DNA of 64,000 nt, taken from positions 788,418 through 852,417 of the forward strand of contig JAHBTW010000001.1 of NCBI GenBank assembly GCA_019638385.1, written 5' to 3'. This DNA is from Saprospiraceae bacterium. GTDB taxonomy: Bacteria; Bacteroidota; Bacteroidia; Chitinophagales; Saprospiraceae. Below the pieces are notes generated by a model. That model had not been told where the DNA came from. It did no database searches and was given only the letters and a program-made list of their open reading frames with translations. Below, piece after piece: positions 16,147-24,850 of this stretch. A program made the position numbers and the translations under genes. Positions within the stretch are counted from its first letter, which is position 1; each line of letters starts with the position of its first letter.

Positions 16147-17640
16147 ATGAAAAAATCGATCTATAAATTCACGGCGCTATTCGCCATTCTTTTCATGGTT
16201 TCGGCTTGTGAAAAGGAATTCCTCGATACCTATCCGACCACAGCCGTATCGGATAGTGACGTGCTGCTCAGTACCCAAAATGCCATTGCCGCGCTCAACG
16301 GCATCCATCGCAGCTTATACCAGCAATTTCCGGTATTGGGATCGCAAGGACAAGGGGGAGAAGGTTCCAACAACATCTTCCGCGATCTGATTGGAGAAGA
16401 CCTCATCCTTCCGCTGGCCGGAGGCAGTACATTTCACTTCGGTTTTGTGCGCTGGCAAACCCACCGCAACGTCAATGCCGGAGACCTGAGGTACATGTAT
16501 CACTTCTACTATCGCATTATTGGAAATGCCAATGTGCTGATCAACGGCATTGAAAAGACGCCGGGGTCGGAAGCAGATAAAAATATGATCCGGGGCCAAG
16601 CACTTGCCTACCGCGGCTGGGCGCACTTCCAGTTGGTTCAACTATGGGGCGAGCGCTACGATGCATCCAAAACCAATACTCAACTGGGCGTACCCTTGAT
16701 GATTGAGAACACTCTGGCTGGGCAGCCGAGAGCCACCGTAGAGGAAGTTTACACTCAGATCAATAAAGACTTAGACGAGGCCATCACCCTTCTGGCCGGA
16801 TACACCCGCACCGGGTCCGCGGCCAAGTCCAACATCAATGTGAATGTAGCGCAAGGTTTTAAGGCACGCGTGGCGCTTACCCAGCAAAACTGGGCAGCAG
16901 CAGCAACGGCAGCAGCGGCAGCAAGAGCCGGCCATGCTCTTATGAGCAACGCACAATACACTTCCGGCTTCAACGACATTACCAACCCGGAATGGATATG
17001 GGGTAGCCGTCAGATTTCGGACCACAACACCTTCTTCTGGTCTTACTTTGCGTATATCTCTGCCAACTTCAATTCTACCGTGATCCGCACGCAACCAAGA
17101 GCCATCAACGGGCTGCTTTGGGAGCAGATATCGGATACCGACGTGCGCAAACTCATGTGGGATCGCACCGGCGCCAATGTACCCATTCCTCCGGGCGGAG
17201 CACGGGTGCCGTACCAAAACAATAAATTCCTGGCGGCCAGCTCCAGTCTGAGCATCGGCGATGTGCCGCTCATGCGCTCGGGTGAAATGCTCCTGATAGA
17301 AGCAGAAGCGAAAGCCCGCAACAACGATGAGGACGGCGCGCGTCAGGCATTGTTCACCTTGGTGAGCAACCGCGACCCGCAATACGTCTTGTCCACCAAC
17401 TCCGGGCAAGCGCTCATTGACGAGATTCTCTTCAACCGCCGCATTGAGTTGTGGGGCGAAGGCTTCCGCTTCACCGACCTCAAGCGCCTCAACCTGCCTT
17501 TAAACAGGAACGGCATTCCAAATCAGCTATTAGTAATTGTGTCCATTACCGACGTACCTGCCGGCGATAAGCAGTGGCAATGGATTTTTCCGCAAGATGA
17601 AATCAATGCGAACCCGGCGATCGTACAGAATCCGCTGTAG
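16147..17640 (+). CDS. RagB/SusD-family nutrient-binding lipoprotein 1
   Basis: A 497-residue SusD-family lipoprotein. The start at MKKSIYKFTAL was chosen because a lipoprotein signal follows (FMVSAC, Cys21); an upstream in-frame ATG lies inside the susC gene. SusD proteins sit on the outer face of the outer membrane as a lid on SusC and bind the substrate. The helical SusD-like N-terminal region (FLDTYPTTAVSDSDV) and the C-terminal RagB region (LLIEAEAKARNN, NRRIELWGEGFRFTDLKRL) are both clear. It probably shares a transcript with susC-1 and is followed by a terminator hairpin. Confidence 0.95.
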   Translation: MKKSIYKFTALFAILFMVSACEKEFLDTYPTTAVSDSDVLLSTQNAIAALNGIHRSLYQQFPVLGSQGQGGEGSNNIFRDLIGEDLILPLAGGSTFHFGFVRWQTHRNVNAGDLRYMYHFYYRIIGNANVLINGIEKTPGSEADKNMIRGQALAYRGWAHFQLVQLWGERYDASKTNTQLGVPLMIENTLAGQPRATVEEVYTQINKDLDEAITLLAGYTRTGSAAKSNINVNVAQGFKARVALTQQNWAAAATAAAAARAGHALMSNAQYTSGFNDITNPEWIWGSRQISDHNTFFWSYFAYISANFNSTVIRTQPRAINGLLWEQISDTDVRKLMWDRTGANVPIPPGGARVPYQNNKFLAASSSLSIGDVPLMRSGEMLLIEAEAKARNNDEDGARQALFTLVSNRDPQYVLSTNSGQALIDEILFNRRIELWGEGFRFTDLKRLNLPLNRNGIPNQLLVIVSITDVPAGDKQWQWIFPQDEINANPAIVQNPL

Positions 17641-17666
17641 TATTGGTACATAAAAAGTTGCAACAG

Positions 17667-17704
17667 CAGGGCATTCCAGGTTAACCGGGATGCCCTGTTT
17701 TTTG
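17667..17704 (+). terminator. Hairpin terminator after the first SusCD operon
   Basis: cagggcat (17667-17674) pairs with atgccctg (17690-17697), with partly paired bases extending inward, and a run of seven T follows. It lies 27 bases after the susD-1 stop codon. Confidence 0.8.
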
Positions 17705-18011
17705 GAGTCAAGCGAGTTGTATTGAAATCCTCTTCCCGGCGCATGGCCTGAAAAAAACGCCCAATTTTCCGCTTCGGGCAGGCAGCGTTTCGCGCCGCTC
17801 AAACGATATTGAAACGTCTAATCTATTTTGGCAAAAAGATGAAAAGCAAATGACCGCATTTGTTTTTATAAGTCGTTGGATTGTCTAACCTCATTAGCCT
17901 GTTTGTAAGTATCGGATACTATTTTTCCAAAAAAACACCCGTGTAAAAGCTACTAACGAATGTTAGTTATTAATTTTGTGTAAATTTTTTTCAAACCAAA
18001 TACAGTCAGAC
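17705..18011. other. Intergenic region and leader upstream of susC-2
   Basis: No coding frame is supported. The region turns AT-rich from about 17870. It holds the inverted repeat and -7-like box listed separately, then a leader with the sequence accaaatacagtca also found before susC-1. No gene for an ECF sigma or anti-sigma factor, which often sits upstream of SusCD pairs, is present. Confidence 0.6.
17952..17978 (+). promoter_or_regulatory. Inverted repeat and -7 box of susC-2
   Basis: actaac (17952-17957), gaat, and gttagt (17962-17967) form a perfect 6-base inverted repeat. Four bases later TAATTTTG (17971-17978) fits the TAnnTTTG -7 box, 33 bases before the susC-2 ATG. No TTTG or TTG is found at the expected -33 position. 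The repeat occupies part of the spacer, so a factor bound there could repress this promoter or replace the missing -33 contact; this is inference. Confidence 0.45.
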
Positions 18012-21000
18012 ATGAAAAGACTCATTTTAGTGTTCATGCTCCTGCTGACCGGCGCTGCGGCGCTGGTAGCACAACGCGCGATCACCGGTATGGTAACTGA
18101 CGATAAGGGCGAAGCGCTGATCGGCGCTTCGGTACTTGCGAAAGGAACCTCAGTCGGTACGGTAAGTGATTTGGACGGAAGTTTCCGTTTGCAAGTTCCT
18201 GCCGGCGCCGGCGCCCTGGTGGTCAGTTACACCGGTTATGTTACCAAAGAGGTAGCGCTTACGAATGCAAGCAATTACGAAATCAGCTTGTCTTCGGACA
18301 TAGTGGGCATTTCAGAGATTGTAGTGGTGGGCTACGGTACGCAGCAAAAGCGCGACGTTACCGGCTCCATCTCTCAGGTGAAAGGCGATGCCATCGCCAA
18401 CCTGGCTACGCCGAGCTTTGAGAGCCAGTTGGCAGGTCGTGCTGCCGGGGTACAGATTACTCCGCCGAGCGGCATTTTGGGCGCACCGCCTCAAATCCGC
18501 ATCCGGGGTGTAAACTCGATCTCCTCTGGTACGGGGCCGCTGATCGTTCTTGACGGAGTACCCGTAGTGAGTGGAAATGCAGGAGGCTTTACGCCGGCCA
18601 ACACCTTGGGTGATATCAACCCGGCCGACATTGAGTCCTTTGAGATACTCAAGGACGGCGCGGCTACGGCCATTTACGGCTCTCGTGCTGCGAACGGTGT
18701 TATCCTCATTACCACCAAAAAAGGTAAGAGCGGCAAGGCAAAGTTTGCCTACGATGCTTATGTAGGTGTTTCGCAGGCCACCAATCTTTTCCCGTTGCTC
18801 AACGCAGAACAGTTTGTAGAGATCAACAACGAAAAGAACCGCAATGCAGGCGGTACTACCGACATCGCCAATTTGCAGACCCGCGCCGACGGCAGCATCG
18901 TGGAAACGGACTGGAACGATGTTATCTTTAGAAATGCTTTCCAGCAGAACCATGTGTTTTCTGTTAGCGGCGGTACCGACAAAAACAGCTACTACTTCTC
19001 CTTCGGTTTCTCTGACCAGGAAGGTATTGCCGTTGCCAACAGCCTGAATCGTTATTCCTTCCGTGCCAACTTAGATCAGAAAGTGAACAACTGGTTGAAG
19101 GTAGGTTTCTCCAGTGGCGTAACGCGCCAGCAGAACTTGGGGCCGCTTACGGGATCAAACAACCTGTCCGGTAACACGTTTGCCACCATCAGGATGTTCC
19201 CCAACGTGGATGTGTATGACCCGACTGATCCGACCGGCTACAACCTCGACGACATCAACCCGCGTACTTTGGGCCGCGGCGCCAACACCATCGAGATTGC
19301 CAACGGTATCCCCAACCAACGCTTCGTATTGGACAACGACGCCCGTCGTTCCGATTCCTGGCGTTTGCTCGGCAACGCTTATGTGGGCGTGCAAATAGCC
19401 AAGGGCCTGGATTTCCGCTCTCTGATCGGTATTGACGGCAGCTATGTGGACGACTATCTGTTCCAGGACCCGCGCCATGGCGATGGATTCTCGGCCAACG
19501 GTCGTATTTCTCAAGCGTATTCTCCGCAATTGCGCTGGAACTGGCAGAACATCTTGAACTACACCGAAACGCTTGGTGAAAAGCACAACCTGGGCCTTAC
19601 CTTGGTGCAGGAGTACCAAAAACAGCGTGGCAGTTTCTACCAAACACAAGTATCTGACCTTTCTGACCGCTTCTTCAAGGAGAATATCATCACGGGTACT
19701 TATGTAAACCAGCAAGTGTTTGGCGGCATTTCCGAAAACGGTATCGCTTCCTACATGGGCCGGGTGAATTACAACTTTGCCCGCAAATACTACATCAGCG
19801 CTTCCATTCGCCGGGATGCACTTTCTTCTCTGCCGCCTGAAGGTCGCGTGGGTTATTTTCCCGGCGCTTCTTTCGCATGGCGCGTATCTGAGGAGTCTTT
19901 CTGGGGCGGCTTGTCTGATGTTATCTCCGACTTCCGCCTGCGCGGTTCGTTTGCCAAAGTGGGCAACACGGCTATTCCCGGTGGTAACTATCCGTACATC
20001 GGCTCCTACGGTTCTGCACTGTACGGTACCCAAACCGGTATCGGCTACAGCAACTTCGGCAACGACGGCCTTCGTTGGGAGTCTCAGCAAAAGTACGACT
20101 TCGGCTTCGACATAGGTCTTTTAGATAACCGCATCAATGCATCAGTTGCTTACTGGATACAGGACAACGACGACATCATCCTGCAAGCGCCGACTCCGCC
20201 ATCCGTGGGTATCCCCAACAACGTAATCAACCAGAACATCGGTCGGGTGAAGAACCAGGGTATTGAATTCACGGTAGATGCAACGGTGCTGCGCTCCGAC
20301 AAACTGCGTTGGAATGTTGCCGTCAACTTTACCACACAGAAAAACGAAGTGTTGGCATTGGTAAATGACCAGGATATCACGGAAGAATACACCATTATTC
20401 GTGTGGGCGAGTCACTTCGTTCTATCTACGGCTTCAACTACTGGGGGGTGAACCCGGCCAACGGCAACCCGGTGTACGAAAAAATGGATGGTCGCTTGGT
20501 ACAGCAGAACATAGTGACCGGCGGCTTCAATATTTTCGATCCAGGCAACCCGGCCACTATCGGCGATGCCGCTACGCTCTCTACGGCTACCGACCGCCGC
20601 ATTCTCGGCTCGGCGCTGCCCAAGTGGTTCGGTGGTGTGGACAACAATTTCAGCTTCGGCAACTTCGACGCCAACCTGTTTATCCGTTTCTCCGGCGGCA
20701 ACATGATTATGAACCGTACCCGTGCCGACTTAGTGGATCAGGGCTTCAACAACAACGGCACCGAAATCCTCGGTCGTTGGCAAAGCCCGGAAAACCCGGG
20801 TGACGGTATTACGCCGAGACTGCGTTTGAACGCGACCAACACGGTGAACAACCCGAACGTGGCGCACACTCGCTTTGTCGAAAAAGGCGACTTCCTGCGC
20901 GTAGGCAACATCTCCATCGGTTATACGCTGCCGCGCAGCCTTGCTCAGAAACTCAGCATTGAAAATCTGCGTATATTCGCACAAGCCCAAAACGCTTTCA

Positions 21001-21116
21001 CCTTTACTTCTTACACCGGCACTGACCCGGAAACGAATACCAACGGCTTTGGTGTGGACTTCAACGGAAACCCACAACAGCGCGTTTATTCCTTCGGCGT
21101 TAATCTCGGTTTCTAA
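18012..21116 (+). CDS. SusC/RagA-family TonB-linked outer membrane protein 2
   Basis: A 1034-residue SusC-family transporter. The start at MKRLILVFMLLLTGAAAL was chosen over an ATG 12 codons upstream because the Sec signal begins there and because it aligns with susC-1. The order is the same as in its neighbour: CarboxypepD_reg-like domain (ITGMVTDDKGEALIGASVLA), a TonB-box-like EIVVVGYGTQQKRDVTGS, plug motifs (IRIRGVNSISSGTGPLIVLDG, AAANG-type turn) and a barrel ending in YSFGVNLGF. It differs from susC-1 along the plug and barrel, so the two likely import different ligands. susD-2 follows after 18 bases. Confidence 0.95.
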   Translation: MKRLILVFMLLLTGAAALVAQRAITGMVTDDKGEALIGASVLAKGTSVGTVSDLDGSFRLQVPAGAGALVVSYTGYVTKEVALTNASNYEISLSSDIVGISEIVVVGYGTQQKRDVTGSISQVKGDAIANLATPSFESQLAGRAAGVQITPPSGILGAPPQIRIRGVNSISSGTGPLIVLDGVPVVSGNAGGFTPANTLGDINPADIESFEILKDGAATAIYGSRAANGVILITTKKGKSGKAKFAYDAYVGVSQATNLFPLLNAEQFVEINNEKNRNAGGTTDIANLQTRADGSIVETDWNDVIFRNAFQQNHVFSVSGGTDKNSYYFSFGFSDQEGIAVANSLNRYSFRANLDQKVNNWLKVGFSSGVTRQQNLGPLTGSNNLSGNTFATIRMFPNVDVYDPTDPTGYNLDDINPRTLGRGANTIEIANGIPNQRFVLDNDARRSDSWRLLGNAYVGVQIAKGLDFRSLIGIDGSYVDDYLFQDPRHGDGFSANGRISQAYSPQLRWNWQNILNYTETLGEKHNLGLTLVQEYQKQRGSFYQTQVSDLSDRFFKENIITGTYVNQQVFGGISENGIASYMGRVNYNFARKYYISASIRRDALSSLPPEGRVGYFPGASFAWRVSEESFWGGLSDVISDFRLRGSFAKVGNTAIPGGNYPYIGSYGSALYGTQTGIGYSNFGNDGLRWESQQKYDFGFDIGLLDNRINASVAYWIQDNDDIILQAPTPPSVGIPNNVINQNIGRVKNQGIEFTVDATVLRSDKLRWNVAVNFTTQKNEVLALVNDQDITEEYTIIRVGESLRSIYGFNYWGVNPANGNPVYEKMDGRLVQQNIVTGGFNIFDPGNPATIGDAATLSTATDRRILGSALPKWFGGVDNNFSFGNFDANLFIRFSGGNMIMNRTRADLVDQGFNNNGTEILGRWQSPENPGDGITPRLRLNATNTVNNPNVAHTRFVEKGDFLRVGNISIGYTLPRSLAQKLSIENLRIFAQAQNAFTFTSYTGTDPETNTNGFGVDFNGNPQQRVYSFGVNLGF

Positions 21117-21134
21117 CTTAAAAATTTGTAAGCC

Positions 21135-22730
21135 ATGAAAAAAATCATGATAGAAAGTAAATTCATTCTGGCGGTCACTCTGGCACTTGTGCTGAGTATG
21201 GTCAATGTATCCTGTGATAAGGAAATCACGGAGCTTGACCCCTTTGACCGCATTACCGAGGCTGTGGCCTTCCAAACGCCGGAGCGCTGTGAATTGTCAA
21301 TGATCGGCGTATATGACCGCGCACAGAGCGGTTTTTTTGCAGGCGGTCAGGTACGCGGCTATCCCTTTGGCGCTGCAAATGTACAGCAGGGCGATAACCG
21401 GGGCGAAGATGTACTCAATGTGGCGGCGTTCTACGCCATCACCTACGAGGGCACTTACAATCCGACCACGGCCAACAACGACTTTCACTTCCAGACGCTT
21501 TACGGATTGATCAACCGCGCCAACATCGTCATTGACGGTATGAGAAAGGCAGCAGTAGATAAGGTCCTCACAGACGCACAGGCCAATGCTTATGAAGGCG
21601 AAGCCCGCTTCTTGCGCGCGCTGGCACATCACGAGTTGCTCATTCACATTGCACGCCCGTATGCACACACAGCCGATGCTTCGCACCCCGGCGTACCTTA
21701 TCGCCTTACGGCAGTGAATACTGCTGCTGCGCTGGAAGCAGCGCGCGGACAAGGGCGTAATACGGTGAAAGAGTGCTACGATCTGATCCTCGCCGACCTC
21801 AATTTTGCAGAACAGAACCTCCCTGCTACCCGCACGGGGTCCAAAAAGATTACACGTGCTACTTCCGGCGCTGCTATCGCCCTGAAAACGCGTATCTACC
21901 TGCACATGGGCCGCTGGCAAGATGTCATTACCGAAGGTACGAAGTTGCGTACTGCCGGCAATTATAGCCTCACTGCACAGCCGGAAGGTGTGTTTGCCAA
22001 CAACGCTGCCAACACTGAGTCCATTTTTGCCATTGAAAATTCTCAGGCCGACAACCCCGGCGTAAATGGCGCGCTTCCTGTTATGTATGGCATTGCTCCC
22101 GGTCGCGCACTGGTAGCCCTCAGCCCAATTATCTGGAACGCTCCGTTTTGGCTTCCCGAAGACCTCCGCCGTACGCAGTTGGCCAGAGACAATGGCCGCG
22201 CTTACTTCTCGCACAAGTACCGCAACGTCACCACGCAGGATGACTATAACCAAATCATCCGCTACGCAGAAGTATCGCTCAACATGGCAGAAGCTTATCT
22301 GCGCCTGCCTACGCCCAATACTACGGACGCATTGGCGCTGCTCAACGAAGTACGCAACCGCGCATTGGCCAATCCGGCGCAGCACTTCACCGCCGGCAAT
22401 TTTGCTACTGCCAAAGACATGCTTCTTGCCGTGCTGCAAGAGCGTCGCATTGAATTCTTGGCAGAAGGTCGTCGTTGGGCAGATATTCACCGCTTAGCGC
22501 TCGACCCGGATTTCTCCACCGACGGTATCCCGGCTAAAGTTTTGTACAACAATACAACTTTTGCCAGTTGGGGCTACGGCGTAGGTTACGGCATGGACGG
22601 CGTTTATTCCGGCCCGGCTCTTACGCTCCCGGCCATCCCGTACAACGACTTCCGCTTCGTGTGGCCCATTCCGCAATCTGAGCTGAACACCAATGAGGTG
22701 CTCGCAGCGCAGCAGAACCCGGGCTATTAA
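21135..22730 (+). CDS. RagB/SusD-family nutrient-binding lipoprotein 2
   Basis: A 531-residue SusD-family lipoprotein with a type II signal (LSMVNVSC, Cys27). It should pair with SusC-2 on the cell surface and bind the same substrate. The SusD region includes GEARFLRALAHHELL, and the C-terminal RagB part has ERRIEFLAEGRRWADIHRLA. Compared with SusD-1 it shares fold marks but little direct identity, which again suggests a different ligand. A strong terminator follows 55 bases after the stop. Confidence 0.95.
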   Translation: MKKIMIESKFILAVTLALVLSMVNVSCDKEITELDPFDRITEAVAFQTPERCELSMIGVYDRAQSGFFAGGQVRGYPFGAANVQQGDNRGEDVLNVAAFYAITYEGTYNPTTANNDFHFQTLYGLINRANIVIDGMRKAAVDKVLTDAQANAYEGEARFLRALAHHELLIHIARPYAHTADASHPGVPYRLTAVNTAAALEAARGQGRNTVKECYDLILADLNFAEQNLPATRTGSKKITRATSGAAIALKTRIYLHMGRWQDVITEGTKLRTAGNYSLTAQPEGVFANNAANTESIFAIENSQADNPGVNGALPVMYGIAPGRALVALSPIIWNAPFWLPEDLRRTQLARDNGRAYFSHKYRNVTTQDDYNQIIRYAEVSLNMAEAYLRLPTPNTTDALALLNEVRNRALANPAQHFTAGNFATAKDMLLAVLQERRIEFLAEGRRWADIHRLALDPDFSTDGIPAKVLYNNTTFASWGYGVGYGMDGVYSGPALTLPAIPYNDFRFVWPIPQSELNTNEVLAAQQNPGY

Positions 22731-22784
22731 TCGTACTGTATATTAAAACAGGCCAATCGAAATAATCGAATCCGGCCTTTCCAT

Positions 22785-22824
22785 AAAAGTGAGTCATCTC
22801 CATCGGAGGTGGCTCACTTTTTTT
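22785..22824 (+). terminator. Hairpin terminator after the second SusCD operon
   Basis: The arm 22785-22801 (aaaagtgagtcatctcc) pairs with 22805-22821 (ggaggtggctcactttt), allowing one G-T pair, around a 3-base loop; the T-run continues to about 22824. It is one of the strongest terminators in the window. Confidence 0.85.
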
Positions 22825-22835
22825 CTGTAAAGGGT

Positions 22836-22843
22836 TACCTTTG
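22836..22843 (+). promoter_or_regulatory. -7 box of apbE
   Basis: TACCTTTG fits the TAnnTTTG consensus and lies 32 bases before the preferred apbE start at 22876. The T-rich end of the preceding terminator lies at the -33 distance; a TTTG is not exact there. The position argues against the upstream ATG at 22852, which would leave almost no leader. Confidence 0.55.
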
Positions 22844-22875
22844 CGACTTGTTTGTTTAAAAAACAAAAAGTCTTC

Positions 22876-24000
22876 ATGTCAAAGAATATCATCCCTTCGC
22901 AAAATCGTCCAACAACTGCCCAACCTTTAACCTTTAACCTTTTCACTTTAACCTTTTTACTGTTTACTGTTTACTGTTTACTTCTAAACTCCTGCTCCGA
23001 CTCCCAAAAAGAACCTCCCACCTACATCGTAGTGGAAGGCCAAACAATGGGCACTTATTACCGTGTGACTTACGCCGACAGCCTCAACCGCGATTTCAGT
23101 GTGGAGATAGACCAACTGCTCAAAGACATCAACCTCGAAATTTCCACCTATATAGACTCCTCCACCATCTCCCGTTTCAATCAGGCAGAAGAATCGCTCG
23201 ATCTCGGCATCCGGGTATCGGAGGACGCGCCGGCTTCGGGCAACCGGCACTTTTGGGCCTGCTATTGGAAAGGGCTGGAAATTTATCAAAAATCGGGCGG
23301 CGCTTTCGATCCCACTGTGATGCCGTTGGTCAATTATTGGGGTTTCGGATACACAGAACAACGCGCTGTCACACAGGTGGATAGTGCCGCAGTGGATTCC
23401 CTGCGCCAATTGGTGGGTATGAACAAAGTAACGTTGGAAAAAGGAGAACAAACCATCCTGCGCAAAACAGCGCCCGGCGTACAGCTCGATTTCAGCGCGC
23501 TGGGGCAGGGCTACGGCGTGGATGCCATAGCAGAGTTTTTGGATGGCCGGGAGATAAAACATTATCTGGTGGACATCGGCGGCGAACAGCGCTCCAAAGG
23601 CAAAAGCACGCGCGGCAGCGTGTGGCGCATCGGCATCAGCCTGCCGCAGGAAGGCGCCCAAAAAGAGGAGATCGTCACCTCCTTTCCATTAGACAATATG
23701 TCCGTTAACACATCGGGCAATTATCGGAATTACTACCAGGTGGAGGGCGCCAAATACGGCCACACCCTCAACCCTGCCACCGGATACCCCGAACGAAACG
23801 CACTGCTCAGCGCAACGGTTTTTGCCAAAGAATGCCTGCACGCCGATGCGCTCGCCACGACCTGTATGGTACTCGGCCCCGAAAAAGCGATGGACTTCAT
23901 CCGCCGGCAGGCGGGCACGGAGGCTTTTTTCATCATCGGCAATGAGGATGGCAGTATGAGAACCGAATACACTGACGGATTAAAAAAGTACTTTAAATAA
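22876..24000 (+). CDS. apbE: FAD:protein FMN transferase ApbE, lipoprotein
   Basis: A 374-residue ApbE-family enzyme. Members attach FMN from FAD to a Thr or Ser of target proteins such as RNF/NQR subunits outside the cytoplasm. Motifs present are EGQTMGTYYRVTY, GAFDPTVMPLVNYWGFG, FSALGQGYGVD, LVDIGGEQRSKG and HTLNPATGYP. A lipobox-like LLNSC places the lipid Cys at residue 40. The signal region (about 20-38) is coded by a simple repeat of the kind seen between genes (see the repeat entry). An ATG 8 codons earlier is possible. No nqr or rnf genes are in the window, so the target is unknown. The exonuclease gene follows after 10 bases. Confidence 0.92.
   Translation: MSKNIIPSQNRPTTAQPLTFNLFTLTFLLFTVYCLLLNSCSDSQKEPPTYIVVEGQTMGTYYRVTYADSLNRDFSVEIDQLLKDINLEISTYIDSSTISRFNQAEESLDLGIRVSEDAPASGNRHFWACYWKGLEIYQKSGGAFDPTVMPLVNYWGFGYTEQRAVTQVDSAAVDSLRQLVGMNKVTLEKGEQTILRKTAPGVQLDFSALGQGYGVDAIAEFLDGREIKHYLVDIGGEQRSKGKSTRGSVWRIGISLPQEGAQKEEIVTSFPLDNMSVNTSGNYRNYYQVEGAKYGHTLNPATGYPERNALLSATVFAKECLHADALATTCMVLGPEKAMDFIRRQAGTEAFFIIGNEDGSMRTEYTDGLKKYFK
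22923..22982 (+). repeat. Simple repeat inside the apbE signal-peptide codons
   Basis: Two near-copies of aacctttaac are followed by a variant of the same unit, then three copies of tgtttac with their joins (ending about 22982). Arrays of these same units are familiar as non-coding filler in Bacteroidota, but here they lie in frame in apbE and code for the hydrophobic core of the lipoprotein signal (LTFNLFTLTFLLFTVYCLLL). Confidence 0.65.
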
Positions 24001-24010
24001 CCATCAACCA

Positions 24011-24850
24011 ATGGATTACAACTTAGACATCCCTTTAGAAAGAGACCTCTGTTTTTTCGACATTGAGTCCACCGGGCTGAGCGTGCTGCGCGACCGAATC
24101 TTACAACTCGGTATCGTGAAGTTTTTTGCCGACGGCCGGCCGGCGGCAGAGCTGAACATGCTCATCAATCCCGGCATGCCCATTTCGGAAGAAGCCTTGT
24201 CAGTACACGGCATTTCGCACAAAGACGTGGCCAACAAACCCACTTTTCAGCAGGTGGCTCAACAGATTTTTGACTTCATCGGCGATGCCGATTTGGCGGG
24301 CTACAACTCCGGTCGCTTCGACATTCCGATGCTGCTGGAGGAGTTTGCGCGAGTCGGCATCGAATTTGATCTTGAGAACCGGCGCTGCATTGACGTACAG
24401 CGCATTTTTTACAAAATGGAGCCGCGCACCCTCAAAGCCGCACTCAAATACTATTGCGATCAGGAAATGCCCGACGCCCACGATGCGCTCGCCGATGTGC
24501 GCGCCACGATTGATGTATTTAAAGGGCAATTGGCCCGCTACAAAGGCGTTGATTATGTGGATGAGGATGGCAAAGTGGAAAAAGCGCCCATCAAAAAAAA
24601 TATAGGCGCCTTACACGAGTTTACCAATGACCTGCGATTTGCCGACGCTACTCAAAAACTGCGCTACGACCATAACGGCGTATTGGTGTTCAACTTCGGC
24701 AAATACATGGGCAAACCCGCGGCGGAGCTGCTCGCCAAAGACAAACAATACTACAACTGGATGCTCACCAAGGAATTCTCTTCCCAACTCAAACAGATCA
24801 TCCAAAAGCTCGTGAAAGACTATGAAAAACAACAAGCCGGCAAACCTTAA
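24011..24850 (+). CDS. DEDDh 3'-5' exonuclease (DNA polymerase III epsilon-like)
   Basis: A 279-residue protein with an exonuclease domain in residues 1-180. The DEDDh residues are visible: FDIESTG (Asp17, Glu19), the Asp of GYNSGRFDIPML, and His and Asp of DAHDALADVRA. Enzymes of this type remove nucleotides from DNA or RNA 3' ends with two metal ions. The remaining 100 residues contain a short region (VFNFGKYMGKPAAELLAKDKQYYNWML) that resembles a segment often joined to this domain in Bacteroidota proteins. It may serve in repair or RNA trimming rather than as the replicative proofreader. The last 29 bases overlap the next gene. Confidence 0.88.
   Translation: MDYNLDIPLERDLCFFDIESTGLSVLRDRILQLGIVKFFADGRPAAELNMLINPGMPISEEALSVHGISHKDVANKPTFQQVAQQIFDFIGDADLAGYNSGRFDIPMLLEEFARVGIEFDLENRRCIDVQRIFYKMEPRTLKAALKYYCDQEMPDAHDALADVRATIDVFKGQLARYKGVDYVDEDGKVEKAPIKKNIGALHEFTNDLRFADATQKLRYDHNGVLVFNFGKYMGKPAAELLAKDKQYYNWMLTKEFSSQLKQIIQKLVKDYEKQQAGKP

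Noticed and set aside
14922..16148. Long minus-strand open frame of 408 codons opposite susC-1
   Set aside because: It is antisense to a clearly supported SusC gene, has no recognisable motif, and reflects the codon pattern of the plus strand. The same holds for the frames opposite susC-2 (19155-20090) and susD-2 (21297-22490).
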